NCBI GenBank assembly: GCA_900474095.1
Contig: UCOA01000025.1
Location: 1-64,000 of the forward strand
Length of the DNA stretch: 64,000 nt
Reading direction: 5' to 3'
Origin: Hyphomicrobiales bacterium
Lineage (GTDB): Bacteria > Pseudomonadota > Alphaproteobacteria > Rhizobiales > Rhizobiaceae
Shown here: positions 52,858 through 61,919 of the stretch, piece by piece
Layout of the letters: every line of letters starts with the position of its first letter
How positions within the stretch are numbered: position 1 is the first letter of the stretch
The notes under the pieces: generated by a model
The model's database searches: none
Told to the model about the DNA's origin: nothing
The model's input: the letters and a program-made list of their open reading frames with translations, nothing else
Program-made: the position numbers and the translations under genes

Positions 52858-54072
52858 TCAGGACGCCGGTGACCACTTCTGGCCGATGACGTCCATGACT
52901 TCGCCGAACCACCTCGCCGACGTATCGAAATGCTTGCCGCCGCGAATGCGCGGGAATTCGATTGTCCGCAGCTTGCCACCCTGGTCCTCGTCATGCCCGG
53001 TGACGCCGGAGACCTTGTTCAGCGCGCTTTCGACAGCGAGATCGACCATGCCCTGTATAAGGCGCAGATCGTCCACGTTGGCAGGCGCCGAGCGGGCGTA
53101 GTAGCCGGATTTCTGCACCATCGAGCGCTCGGCGCCGAGAAGGGCCGCGAACTGCTTGGAGAACCAGCCGCCGACATTGATCGTGTCGATCTTCACATGG
53201 CCGAATGCGTCGCGTTTCACGGTTTCGCCCGCAGCTTCGCGTTCGGCGACGACGGCGTCGAGGCAGGCGCCTTCGCTGACGAACAGGGTGACGAAGCCTG
53301 CCTTGTCCATCGTCGCGCGCAGCCGCTCGGCCTCGGCTTCGAGATTGAAGGCTGTTTCGGGCAGGTAGAGGCCATCGATGTTCTTCAGCTTGGTGTCCAT
53401 CATAAAGCCGTCGACGAATTCCTTCTCGCCGGTCATCTGGATATAGGCGCGCGCAGTCGCGGCCGTCAGCCAGCCGCAGTGGCGGCCCATAACTTCATGC
53501 ACCACCAGGGTACGGGGTGCGGCACTCTGTTCATTGCTTACATTGTCAAAGAACCTGGCGCCGTATTCGGCGGCCGTCCAGGCGCCGAGCGACTGGCGAA
53601 TCGGCACCACGTCGTTATCGACGGTCTTCGGCAGGCCGACGACGGTCAGGTCGTAGCCATTGGCGCCGAGATAGGCAGCGAGATCAGCTGCCGTCGTATT
53701 GGTGTCGTCACCGCCGATCGTGTGCAGAATAGTGATTCCATCGGCAGCCAGCTGCTCGGCAGCGACCCGCAGGGGGTTCTGGCCATCCTTGACCAGGCCG
53801 CGCTTGACGCAGTCTGCGGCGTTGGTGAGCTTGACGCGGCTGTTGCCGATCGGCGAGCCGCCATGGCGGTGCAGGATATGGGCTTTATCGCGCATGTCGC
53901 GGGTGATTTCTATGCGGTCGGCGAGAAGAAGACCCTGATAGCCGGAGCGATAGGCAACGAGCTCAATATCCGGCGCGATGTCGGTGTAACGTTCGATCAG
54001 GCCACCAACGGCGGAGGACAAGCAGGGGGCGAGGCCGCCTGCGGTCAGCATTGCAACTTTCTGTTTGGGCAT
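52858..54072 (-). CDS. pfp: Pyrophosphate-dependent 6-phosphofructokinase
   Basis: A 404-residue phosphofructokinase. TIGGDDTNTTAADLAAYLG near residue 108 has GGDD, where ATP-dependent enzymes have GGDG; together with LPKTVDNDV this marks the PPi-dependent type. MGRHCGWLTAATA is the fructose-6-phosphate loop. It reversibly phosphorylates fructose-6-phosphate with PPi, in organisms where the Entner-Doudoroff path dominates. GAGGAG precedes the ATG. Confidence 0.92.
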   Translation of the reverse strand: MPKQKVAMLTAGGLAPCLSSAVGGLIERYTDIAPDIELVAYRSGYQGLLLADRIEITRDMRDKAHILHRHGGSPIGNSRVKLTNAADCVKRGLVKDGQNPLRVAAEQLAADGITILHTIGGDDTNTTAADLAAYLGANGYDLTVVGLPKTVDNDVVPIRQSLGAWTAAEYGARFFDNVSNEQSAAPRTLVVHEVMGRHCGWLTAATARAYIQMTGEKEFVDGFMMDTKLKNIDGLYLPETAFNLEAEAERLRATMDKAGFVTLFVSEGACLDAVVAEREAAGETVKRDAFGHVKIDTINVGGWFSKQFAALLGAERSMVQKSGYYARSAPANVDDLRLIQGMVDLAVESALNKVSGVTGHDEDQGGKLRTIEFPRIRGGKHFDTSARWFGEVMDVIGQKWSPAS

Positions 54073-54554
54073 GAATTTCTCCTCGGGATTTCGGCAAGAT
54101 CGTCGGAGGTCTCTCTAGCGCAATTCCCATAGAAGTTAAATGACATGCGGCCAATTCGACCGGATTGCCTGTGCGATGCCCGCGCTGCGACCGAGCCAGG
54201 GCGATGAGCACCGGGCCGGCATTCCAGAAGACGACGCCGCCGAACATCGACATCAGATTCAACTTTCGATCGCATCCCGAAGGGATGAAGGTCAAATTCA
54301 TTTGCATGGTCGACCGATAATCCCGACGAGTGAAAAATAGTGAGGTGCCATCACAAATTCGTCATCCGGGTCGATTCGGCGGGCTGTATGCCTTGCAATC
54401 CGCGACAACATCTGGTCATGCTGTTCTTTGAGCTGCCCGCCTATTGCGGCCGCACCGCTGTGTCTGCCTCTTTGCACCTGCGCATGGGCGCCTTGCCCAT
54501 GCGGCCGCCTCCCGAAAGCAATGTGGATCAGCAACCAAGGGAAAGAACGTGCCT
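54073..54554. other. Intergenic region with hairpin before the TerB-DnaJ gene
   Basis: 482 bp between divergent pfp and the TerB-DnaJ gene. A perfect hairpin, CGCATGGGC (54481-54489) and GCCCATGCG (54495-54503) with a 5-nt loop, lies 50 nt before the rightward start. Open frames inside lack ribosome-binding sites and known motifs. Nothing else convincing is seen. Confidence 0.4.
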
Positions 54555-55262
54555 ATGTCCTTCTGGGATCGCATCCTCAGCATCGTCACCGCGACGGGCA
54601 ATGCGCTTGCCGGCGTTGTCGAGGCGATCAGGACGCTGTTTGAAGGCGACCCGGAGACGCGCCGCAAGGTGGCCTTTTCCGTCGCCATGATCGCGCTGTC
54701 CGCCAAGATGGCAAAAGCCGACGGTATCGTCACCGAGGCCGAGGTGTCTGCTTTCCGCGATATCTTCAAGTTTCCCGACGATCAGGCGCAGAACGTCGCG
54801 CGGCTCTATAATCTCGCCCGCCAGGACGTTGCCGGTTACGAGGCCTATGCCGAGAAGATGGCGTCGCTCTGCGCTTCCTGCGATGAGAACTGCCCAGTGC
54901 TGGAAGACATCATCGACGGGCTCTTTCATATTGCCAAGTCGGATGGCGCCCTGCACGAAAAGGAGATCGGGTTCCTCGCGCGTGTGGCGGAAATCTTCCA
55001 CATGGAAGAAGAGCGGTTTCAGGAGATCATGGCCCGCCATGTTCACGCGTCCGATGCCAACCCTTACGAAGTGCTCGGGGTCTCTCCGAAGGACGACTTC
55101 TCGATGATCCGCAAGCGCTACCGCGTGCTCGTATCGGAAAATCATCCCGATATGCTGGTCGCCCGCGGCGTGCCGGAAGAATTGCACGCGATCGCCAATG
55201 ATCGCATGGCGGCACTCAACGCTGCCTATGAGGCGATCGAGAAAGAACGCCGCGCCGCATGA
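54555..55262 (+). CDS. DjlA-like protein: TerB domain plus DnaJ domain
   Basis: A 235-residue protein with a TerB-like helical domain (about 35-150; IALSAKMAKADGIVTEAEVS, DGLFHIAKSDGALHEKEIG) and a C-terminal J-domain (about 165-230), whose HPD motif appears as VLVSENHPDMLVARG. It is a likely co-chaperone for DnaK. Unlike E. coli DjlA, no clear N-terminal membrane span is seen. A GTG at 54549 with AAGGGA is an alternative start. Its stop overlaps the amidase start. Confidence 0.83.
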   Translation: MSFWDRILSIVTATGNALAGVVEAIRTLFEGDPETRRKVAFSVAMIALSAKMAKADGIVTEAEVSAFRDIFKFPDDQAQNVARLYNLARQDVAGYEAYAEKMASLCASCDENCPVLEDIIDGLFHIAKSDGALHEKEIGFLARVAEIFHMEEERFQEIMARHVHASDANPYEVLGVSPKDDFSMIRKRYRVLVSENHPDMLVARGVPEELHAIANDRMAALNAAYEAIEKERRAA

Positions 55263-56023
55263 CGCACTTCGTCTGTGACTACCCGGCTGCGCGCGCCGTG
55301 CCATCGCCCAATCATGGGGAGCGGGCAAGCGGGCAGAAGCCGGACATGATCATTCTGCACTATACCGGCATGGAGACGGCGCAAGCCGCGCTCCACTGGC
55401 TCTGTCGCGAGGAGAGCCAGGTTTCGAGCCACTATTTCGTCCATGAGGACGGTTGCGTTGATCAGCTCGTCGCCGAGGATCGTCGCGCGTGGCATGCCGG
55501 CAAGAGCGTCTGGAAAGGCGAAACAGACATCAATTCCCGCTCGATCGGCATCGAGATCGCCAATGCTGGCCACCTCGCCGGACTTCCGGACTTTCCCCCC
55601 GCGCAGATCGACGCGGTCGCTGAATTGTGTCGGGACTGTGGCAAACGCTGGTCTATTGCCCCCGAAAGGGTACTTGCGCACAGCGATGTGGCCCCCATTC
55701 GCAAGGTGGATCCGGGAGAAAAATTTCCTTGGGAAAAGCTCCATTCCAAGGGTGTCGGGCACTGGGTTCCGCCAAGCCCGATCGGCGGCGGACGATTTTT
55801 CCAAAGGGGCGATCAAGGCCAGCCCGTCGAAGCGGTCCAGACCATGCTGTCCCTCTATGGCTACGGAATTGAAGTGACAGGCATTTTTTGCGAGAAGACG
55901 GAGGGTGCGGTTGCCGCCTTCCAGCGCCATTTCCGCCAGTCCCAGGTCGACGGCATCGCCGATATTTCGACCCTTGATACGCTCCACAGGCTCTTGTCCG
56001 CGCTGCCGAATTTCAGCCGCTGA
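55259..56023 (+). CDS. N-acetylmuramoyl-L-alanine amidase (AmiD/AmpD-like)
   Basis: A 254-residue zinc amidase: amidase_2 domain (about 20-165; MIILHYTGMETAQAALHWLC, SSHYFVHEDG, ARAWHAGKS-like text and VLAHSDVAPIRKVDPGEKFP hold the zinc ligands) plus a C-terminal PG_binding_1 domain (about 185-250). No signal peptide is visible, suggesting a cytoplasmic role in muropeptide recycling as for AmpD. The ATG at 55259 overlaps the upstream stop (ATGA). Confidence 0.88.
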   Translation: MTHFVCDYPAARAVPSPNHGERASGQKPDMIILHYTGMETAQAALHWLCREESQVSSHYFVHEDGCVDQLVAEDRRAWHAGKSVWKGETDINSRSIGIEIANAGHLAGLPDFPPAQIDAVAELCRDCGKRWSIAPERVLAHSDVAPIRKVDPGEKFPWEKLHSKGVGHWVPPSPIGGGRFFQRGDQGQPVEAVQTMLSLYGYGIEVTGIFCEKTEGAVAAFQRHFRQSQVDGIADISTLDTLHRLLSALPNFSR

Positions 56024-56252
56024 ACGGGCTTCCCGGCACGGTTTTTGAAGATCGCCTGAAGCCTTCCTGTTACAAAATTTGTGCACTGCCACATGATCGT
56101 CACTATGCCGGGGTCTTTTGCAGCCGTACCGAATTGCAGGTGATTTCGAGGCGCAACGCCTCCTCCTGCTGATGACGAAGATCGGACTGCAGGACGGCAG
56201 GGCGGGGTGCGCCCACATGCTGCTGTGCCCGAAAGTGGAGATTTCAAGCTAA

Positions 56253-56780
56253 ATGAGACTATCGCATCTTGCTGCGACTGCGGCATGCTTCTGCATGCTC
56301 TTTTCCGGGGTTGAAATGTCGTATGCCGCCGGTATCGACAAGACCATCACTTCCTCCATCAAGCCAATCACGAGAACCACGGGTTATCCGGCGCCGGGCG
56401 CCTCTCTCGAGACGACAGCCTATAGCGGCCTGATCCAGACCTATGCGAAGCAGTACGGCGTTCCAGTCGATCTCGCCCACGCCGTCGTCAAGGTCGAAAG
56501 CAATTTCAATCCCAAGGCACGCGGCAGCGCCGGCGAAATCGGCCTGATGCAGATCAAACCGGCGACAGCCCGGATGATGGGCTATACCGGGGGCAAGGGC
56601 GGCCTGTTCGATCCCGAGACCAACATCAAGTTCGGTATGAAATATCTTTCCGTGGCGCATGAACTGTCCGGCGGTTTCACCTGCGGTACGATCCTTCGCT
56701 ACAATGCCGGCCACGGCGCCAAGAAGATGAATCCGGTGTCGCGCCGCTATTGCGGCAAGGTCCAGAGCATCATCAACTGA
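56253..56780 (+). CDS. Small lytic transglycosylase (SLT domain)
   Basis: A 175-residue exported protein: signal peptide (1-25, ending SYAAG) and an SLT domain with the catalytic glutamate in HAVVKVESNFNPKARGSAGE, then IGLMQIKPATARMMGYTGG and ILRYNAGHG. It cleaves peptidoglycan glycan chains; short, virB1-like proteins of this kind often open the wall locally. A terminator follows. Confidence 0.88.
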   Translation: MRLSHLAATAACFCMLFSGVEMSYAAGIDKTITSSIKPITRTTGYPAPGASLETTAYSGLIQTYAKQYGVPVDLAHAVVKVESNFNPKARGSAGEIGLMQIKPATARMMGYTGGKGGLFDPETNIKFGMKYLSVAHELSGGFTCGTILRYNAGHGAKKMNPVSRRYCGKVQSIIN

Positions 56781-56790
56781 GCCGTCCGGG

Positions 56791-56822
56791 TGCCGGATAA
56801 GGTTTTGAGTACCGGCATTTTT
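56791..56822 (+). terminator. Intrinsic terminator after the SLT gene
   Basis: TGCCGG (56791-56796) and CCGGCA (56812-56817) form a short stem, followed by TTTTT (56818-56822). Confidence 0.65.
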
Positions 56823-56890
56823 CAAGTTCGCAGATGCCAGCCGACGAATGCCATGCTATTTCCGCCAGATTGGCTACGAGGACGGCAGGC

Positions 56891-57337
56891 ATGGCGGAAG
56901 CATTTGATTGCATCATTGTAGGCAAGGGCATGATGGGCGCAGCTGCTGCCCGTCATCTGTCCTGCAGCGGCGCCAAGATTGCGCTGATCGGGCCGGACGA
57001 GCCGGAAGACTGGTCGAGCCACGGCGGAGTTTTCAGCAGCCACTACGACAATGGCCGCATTACCCGCACGATCGATTCCGATCCCGTTTGGGCGCTGCTG
57101 GCCCGGCGCTCCATCCGTCTCGGCGTCGATGCGCCGTTCGTCGGGGAACACGCCCTCGCCGATCGATTTCCCTGGTTCCGCTTCCCGGCTGGCTACGCCG
57201 GCGTGTTCGAACCCCGGAACGCCGGCTATATCAACCCGCGTGCGCTAGTCACGGCCCAGGCTCGGCGCGATATTGATCGAGAGGGTCAACTGGATGCGCC
57301 GGAATACGAGACGGATTTTTCCGTTTGCTACGGGTAG
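56891..57337 (+). pseudogene. Truncated FAD-dependent oxidoreductase
   Basis: A 148-residue remnant with an intact FAD-binding start (FDCIIVGKGMMGAAAARHLS) and the beginning of a DAO-type oxidoreductase domain, ending abruptly at a stop some 70 bp before rnpB. Full relatives are about 370-400 residues. No continuation was found in other frames downstream, because rnpB occupies that space. It is therefore a 3'-truncated gene fragment, probably non-functional. Confidence 0.65.
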
Positions 57338-57409
57338 AATTACCGGCGCCGGCACCTTATTTTCTTTTGGCTATGGCAATTGGCGGATGCGTCGGTTATG
57401 CACCGCCTG

Positions 57410-57804
57410 CCAGTTGGCCGGGCAGCCGCTCTCCGCTAGGGCCGAAAGGCTGCGGGGGGAGGAAAGTCCGGGCTCCACGGAAAAACGGTGCCGGATAACG
57501 TCCGGCGGGGGCGACCCCAGGGAAAGTGCCACAGAGAGGAAACCGCCTGCCTCGAGCAGGTAAGGGTGAAAGGGTGGGGTAAGAGCCCACCGCGCGCATG
57601 GCAACATGGGTGGCAAGGCAAACCCCACCGGGAGCAAGACCGAATAGGGATGACGTGGATCGCGCAAGCGGTCCGGCCGTTTCCGGGCCAGTCATCCGGG
57701 TGGGTTGCAGGAGGCAGCGCGCAAGCGTTGTCCCAGATGAATGGCTGCCACGTTCCGGCTTTCGGGCCGGAGCCATACAGAACCCGGCTTACAGGCCAAC
57801 TGGC
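57410..57804 (+). ncRNA. rnpB: RNase P RNA (class A)
   Basis: The catalytic RNA of RNase P. The 5' strand CCAGTTGGCCGGGCAGCCGC pairs with GGCCAACTGG at 57794-57803, closing helix P1/P2. GAGGAAAGTCCGGGCTCCAC and GACCCCAGGGAAAGTGCCAC, ACAGAGAGGAAACCGCC, GGTAAGGGTGAAAGGGTGGG and GCAAACCCCACC-type conserved blocks occur in the normal order. Length of about 395 nt fits alphaproteobacterial class A RNAs. Ends are placed from the closing helix. Confidence 0.95.
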
Positions 57805-58228
57805 AAATTTTCCTTTTCCTTGATCTGGGCAACGCGATTTCAAAATCGCGTATCCGCTTGAATGTTTATTTTTATTATATATTGCTAATATATAAAATAA
57901 ATCATTTTGCCGGAGGTGATTCGATAGTGAATCCAAAGTGTTGAGGGGGCTGTCGTAACCATTTGTTAAACTTAACGGACTATCAATATTTGCTGACGAC
58001 GCGTGCTGAAATAGAGCAAATCCCATTGACGCCCATATGGTCCCATGTTATCCCAATCATGCACAATACACGGGCTGATTCAGGCCGATTCACCGCAAGT
58101 TTCGGGACCTCCCTTCGGAGGGTTTTCGAACGGGCATGTCGCCCGCTGGTGGAGTGTTGCGCTTTGTTTTGAAGGTGTGCGCGGGCCGTTGGGGCTTGCG
58201 CGTTTACCGGAAACGGCAGTATCGCGTC
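57805..58228 (+). promoter_or_regulatory. rnpB-mraZ intergenic region, long dcw leader
   Basis: 424 bp without a gene. ACGCGATTT (57832-57840) / AAATCGCGT (57843-57851) is a tight hairpin that may end rnpB transcription. An AT-rich block at 57861-57900 contains TTATATATT (57875-57883) / AATATATAA (57887-57895). Close to mraZ, ACCTCC (58107-58112) / GGAGGGT (58117-58123) with TTTT resembles a weak terminator or attenuator. The promoter of the dcw cluster must lie here. Confidence 0.5.
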
Positions 58229-58669
58229 ATGAACCGCTTCCTATCGCATGCGACAAACCGGATCGATGCAAAGGGGCGGGTTTCCGTTCCTTCGATGTTT
58301 CGCTCTGTTCTGTCGGCGCTCGATATTCGGGAGCTTTATTGCTTTCAGGATTTCGTCTTTCCGGCTATCAGCGCCGGCGGTCCGGAATTGTTGGATCGTT
58401 TCGAAAGGCAAATCGGCGGCGAGGATCCGTTTTCGCCGCAGGCCAATCAGATGTCGCTCCTGATTCATGGGGGCGGGGTCTTCATGAAGCTCGACCAGGA
58501 AGGCCGATTGATGGTTACGGATTTGATCCGCGACTTCACCGGAATTACCACGGAAGTCACCTTCGTGGGGCGAGCGGATCATTTTCAGTTGTGGGCGCCG
58601 CAGGTGTTTCTGGAAACACAAGCGGCGGCGCGGGAAGAACGCAGGTTGCGAGGTCGGCGTTCGGACTAG
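58229..58669 (+). CDS. mraZ: MraZ, transcriptional regulator of the dcw cluster
   Basis: A 146-residue MraZ with two SpoVT/AbrB-like half-domains ([19 protein letters not shown] near residue 9, and [19 protein letters not shown] near residue 88). MraZ binds repeats in front of its own gene and tunes division and wall genes downstream. The ATG at 58229 gives the normal family start ([10 protein letters not shown]). It is followed by rsmH after 14 nt. Confidence 0.92.
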   Translation: MNRFLSHATNRIDAKGRVSVPSMFRSVLSALDIRELYCFQDFVFPAISAGGPELLDRFERQIGGEDPFSPQANQMSLLIHGGGVFMKLDQEGRLMVTDLIRDFTGITTEVTFVGRADHFQLWAPQVFLETQAAAREERRLRGRRSD

Positions 58670-58683
58670 AGTGGAGAAGCGGA

Positions 58684-59709
58684 ATGATGGCGGATCAAGG
58701 CGAAGGTTTACCCGATGCCGATGGCGGACCGGTCCGTCACATTCCGGTTCTTCTTCCAGAGGTTCTTGCGAGCCTTAATCTCGCCCCCGGTAAGATCATC
58801 CTCGATGGCACCTTTGGTGCCGGTGGCTATACCTCTGCCATTCTGGCGACCGGTGCCGATGTGATCGCGCTCGATCGTGATCCGGCGGCCATTCAAGCCG
58901 GACAGCCGCTGGTCGCCGCCAGCAACGGCCACCTCACCCTGGTGCATTCGCGTTTCTCCAACCTTGCGAAATATGCCCCGGAGGGCGGACTTGACGGGGT
59001 CGTGCTCGATATCGGCGTTTCCTCCATGCAGATCGACGAAGCGGAGCGTGGCTTCTCCTTCCAGAAGCGCGGGCCGCTCGACATGCGCATGTCGTTGGAT
59101 GGTGTTTCCGCGGCAGACGTCGTCAACAGGGCCAAGGTTTCGGACCTTACGCGCATCTTCGGCTTTCTCGGTGAAGAGCCGCAATCCGGCCGGATCGCTC
59201 GCGCCATTGAGAAACGCCGTCTCGAAGAGCCTTTCGTCACGACGCGTGACCTTGCTGGCCTGATCGAGATCGTCACGCCGCGAAAAGCGAAGGACAAGAT
59301 TCATCCCGCCACCCGTGTGTTCCAGGCGCTGCGCATCTTCGTCAACGACGAGCTGGGCGAACTCGCCAGGGCGCTGTTTGCCGCCGAGCGCGTGCTGAAG
59401 CCGGGCGGGCGGCTGACGGTCGTCACCTTCCATTCGCTGGAAGACCGGATCGTCAAGAAATTCTTCCAGGATCGCGCCGGCAAGGCCTCCGGTTCGCGTC
59501 ACCTGCCGCTGGTGCACGAGCGTGCGGCAACTTTCGCACCAGTTGGCAAATCTATGGTGGCGGCCAGCGAAGAAGAAGCGTCCCGCAATCCGCGCGCCCG
59601 GTCTGCCAAGATGCGGGTCGGAGCCCGTACTGATGCCCCGCCCGAAGCAGATGATCTGTCTATCTTCGATTTGCCGAACCTTGCGAGCCTTGGAAAGATG
59701 GGGGGCTGA
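58684..59709 (+). CDS. rsmH: 16S rRNA m4C1402 methyltransferase RsmH
   Basis: A 341-residue methyltransferase (formerly MraW). [20 protein letters not shown] at the start, [16 protein letters not shown] as motif [15 protein letters not shown] and [16 protein letters not shown] are diagnostic. It methylates N4 of C1402 in 16S rRNA. Two adjacent ATGs (58684 and 58687) could serve as start. Part of the dcw operon. Confidence 0.95.
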   Translation: MMADQGEGLPDADGGPVRHIPVLLPEVLASLNLAPGKIILDGTFGAGGYTSAILATGADVIALDRDPAAIQAGQPLVAASNGHLTLVHSRFSNLAKYAPEGGLDGVVLDIGVSSMQIDEAERGFSFQKRGPLDMRMSLDGVSAADVVNRAKVSDLTRIFGFLGEEPQSGRIARAIEKRRLEEPFVTTRDLAGLIEIVTPRKAKDKIHPATRVFQALRIFVNDELGELARALFAAERVLKPGGRLTVVTFHSLEDRIVKKFFQDRAGKASGSRHLPLVHERAATFAPVGKSMVAASEEEASRNPRARSAKMRVGARTDAPPEADDLSIFDLPNLASLGKMGG

Positions 59710-59712
59710 GAC

Positions 59713-60111
59713 ATGTTGCGAACCTTTGACGTTGTCCTGATCGTCGTCATGACGGCCGCTGCGACGGTCACCTACACGATCAAGCACCGGGCGGAAAACA
59801 AGCTGGAAGAAGTGCGCAAGCTGGAGGCGGAGATAAAGCTCGAGGAAGATACGATCGACCTTCTGCGCGCCGACTGGGCGCTGCTCACCCAGCCCAACCG
59901 CCTCGAGAAGCTCGTCACCGTCTACCAGCAGGACCTGCAGCTCGCGCCCACCGTCTCGACCCAGCTCGCGCGCCCGGAAGAGTTGCCGATGCTCAAGGCC
60001 GATCTGCCGCCGCCGCAGGATGTCCTCGAAGTGATGGGCATGGCCAAGGGCAAGTCGAAAAAGCCGCTAGCGAAGACGGATAACATTGCAACAGGTTCGG
60101 TGGCACGCTGA
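59713..60111 (+). CDS. ftsL: Cell division protein FtsL
   Basis: A 132-residue protein with an N-terminal membrane span (VVLIVVMTAAATVTYTI) and a coiled-coil-like periplasmic stretch (residues about 28-70, many Glu/Lys/Leu). Sequence alone is weakly diagnostic; the place between rsmH and ftsI and the topology identify FtsL, a partner of FtsB and FtsQ at the divisome. Its stop overlaps the ftsI start. Confidence 0.85.
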   Translation: MLRTFDVVLIVVMTAAATVTYTIKHRAENKLEEVRKLEAEIKLEEDTIDLLRADWALLTQPNRLEKLVTVYQQDLQLAPTVSTQLARPEELPMLKADLPPPQDVLEVMGMAKGKSKKPLAKTDNIATGSVAR

Positions 60112-61856
60112 TGTCTTTTCTGTCCCGCATCATGGTCGTCAAGAGCAAGGCCCACTTCTCCGCGGGTGGCAACAATCATCCCGGCGATATGGGAATGCCG
60201 TTCGAAGGTACGCGCAAGAAGAGCAGCAGCCAGGCGCGCAGCCGTGTCGCGATCGTCATTATCAGCTTCACCGCGGTCTATTGCGTGATCGGCGGACGGC
60301 TCGTGCAATATGGGCTTGCAAAGCCCGACACGGTTTCCAGCATCGGCCGCGCCGACAATCTGATGGCCTCGCGCCCTGATATTCTCGACCGTAACGGTGA
60401 AATCCTCGCGACCGACATTCGCACGGTCTCGCTCTATGCCGAGCCGCACAAGATCGTCGATGCCGATGAAGCGGTCGAGCAATTGTCGACCGTCCTGCCC
60501 AATCTCAATGTCGCGGATATCTACAACAAGCTGAAATCCAAATCACGGTTCCAGTGGCTGCGCCGTCAGCTCACGCCGAAACAGCAGAGTGAAATACTGG
60601 CGCTCGGCATTCCCGGCATCGGCTTTCGGCCGGAGAAACGCCGCTTCTACCCGGGCGGTGCCACCGCCTCGCATATCGTCGGCCACGTCAACGTCGACAA
60701 CCGCGGCATTGCCGGCATGGAACGCTGGATCGACAACCAGGGACTAGCCGATCTGGCCGCCATCGGCATGACGAGCGATGCGAAGATCGAGCCGGTCAAG
60801 CTCTCGATCGACCTGCGTGTGCAGAACATCCTGCGCGACGTCGTCGTCGATGCCATGGAAAATTTCAAGTCGATTGCCGCAGGCGGCGTGGTGATGGATG
60901 TCAAGACCGGCGAAATTCTCGCTATGGTGTCCTATCCCGATTATGATCCAAACAAGCCCGCCGATGGCGCCAAGGAAGGCTGGATGAACCGCATGTCGAA
61001 CGGCACGTTCGAGATGGGGTCGACCTTCAAATCGTTTACGACCGCGATGGCGCTCGATTCCGGCAAGGTGACGTTAAAAGACAGCTTCGATGCCCGCTTC
61101 CCGATCAGAATCGGCGGCTTCACGATCAAGGATTTCCACGGCAAGCATCGTGTTCTGACGGTGCCGGAGATTTTCCAGTATTCATCGAATATCGGAACGG
61201 CCAAGATGGCCGATATCGTTGGCATCGCGGGTCACAAGGAGTTCCTGACCAGGATTGGCCTGCTCTCCAAGATGCAGACGGAACTGCCCGAAGTGAAGAC
61301 GCCGAGCCAGCCGCGGGAATGGAAGAAGATCAACTCGATCACCATCTCCTTCGGTCACGGCGTCTCCACGACGCCGCTGCAGACGGCAGTTGCCGGTGCA
61401 GCCCTGTTGAACGGCGGGCACCTCATCGAACCGACCTTCCTGCCGCGCACCGCGCAGGAGGCAGAGGCTGCCTCGACGACGGTCATCAAAAAATCGACCA
61501 GCGACGATATGCGCTACCTGTTCCGTTGGAATGCCGTCAATGGTTCCGGCAAGAACGCGCGTGTGCCTGGCTTCAATGTAGGCGGCAAGACCGGGACCGC
61601 AGACAAGGTCGTCAACGGTCGCTATTCGAATGACGCCAATTTCAACGCTTTTCTGGCCGGCTTCCCGATCGATGATCCGCGCTATGTGGTCCTGACCTTC
61701 ATCGACGAACCGAAAACAGACAAGGGCAATGGCGCAGCACTTGCAGGCAATACGGCAGCCCCGATGGTGCGCGACATCATCAGCCGCTCTGCACCGCTTC
61801 TTGGCGTGGAGCCGAAGTTCGGTGAAGACGGTTCTGCCTTGCTTGTGTCTTATTGA
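60111..61856 (+). CDS. ftsI: Septal peptidoglycan transpeptidase FtsI (PBP3)
   Basis: A 581-residue class B penicillin-binding protein: N-terminal membrane anchor (near residue 45), pedestal domain, and transpeptidase domain with the active serine in GSTFKSFTTAM (Ser-x-x-Lys, near residue 305), the SSN motif in FQYSSNIGTAK and the KTG motif in VGGKTGTADKV. It crosslinks septal peptidoglycan. The ATG overlaps the ftsL stop. Confidence 0.95.
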   Translation: MSFLSRIMVVKSKAHFSAGGNNHPGDMGMPFEGTRKKSSSQARSRVAIVIISFTAVYCVIGGRLVQYGLAKPDTVSSIGRADNLMASRPDILDRNGEILATDIRTVSLYAEPHKIVDADEAVEQLSTVLPNLNVADIYNKLKSKSRFQWLRRQLTPKQQSEILALGIPGIGFRPEKRRFYPGGATASHIVGHVNVDNRGIAGMERWIDNQGLADLAAIGMTSDAKIEPVKLSIDLRVQNILRDVVVDAMENFKSIAAGGVVMDVKTGEILAMVSYPDYDPNKPADGAKEGWMNRMSNGTFEMGSTFKSFTTAMALDSGKVTLKDSFDARFPIRIGGFTIKDFHGKHRVLTVPEIFQYSSNIGTAKMADIVGIAGHKEFLTRIGLLSKMQTELPEVKTPSQPREWKKINSITISFGHGVSTTPLQTAVAGAALLNGGHLIEPTFLPRTAQEAEAASTTVIKKSTSDDMRYLFRWNAVNGSGKNARVPGFNVGGKTGTADKVVNGRYSNDANFNAFLAGFPIDDPRYVVLTFIDEPKTDKGNGAALAGNTAAPMVRDIISRSAPLLGVEPKFGEDGSALLVSY

Positions 61857-61919
61857 CCATGGAATGACAATCTGGAGGATTCGCCGCCCGGCGTGTCGTT
61901 ATAACTGAAAAGTGCATCC

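Noticed and set aside
53963-54307. Minus-strand frame spanning the pfp start and upstream gap
   Set aside because: It has no ribosome-binding site, overlaps the pfp coding start in another frame and shows no recognisable domain.
57436-58026. Several open frames on both strands across 57.4-58.0 kb
   Set aside because: The region is RNase P RNA and its flank; the frames are by-products of the structured RNA sequence.
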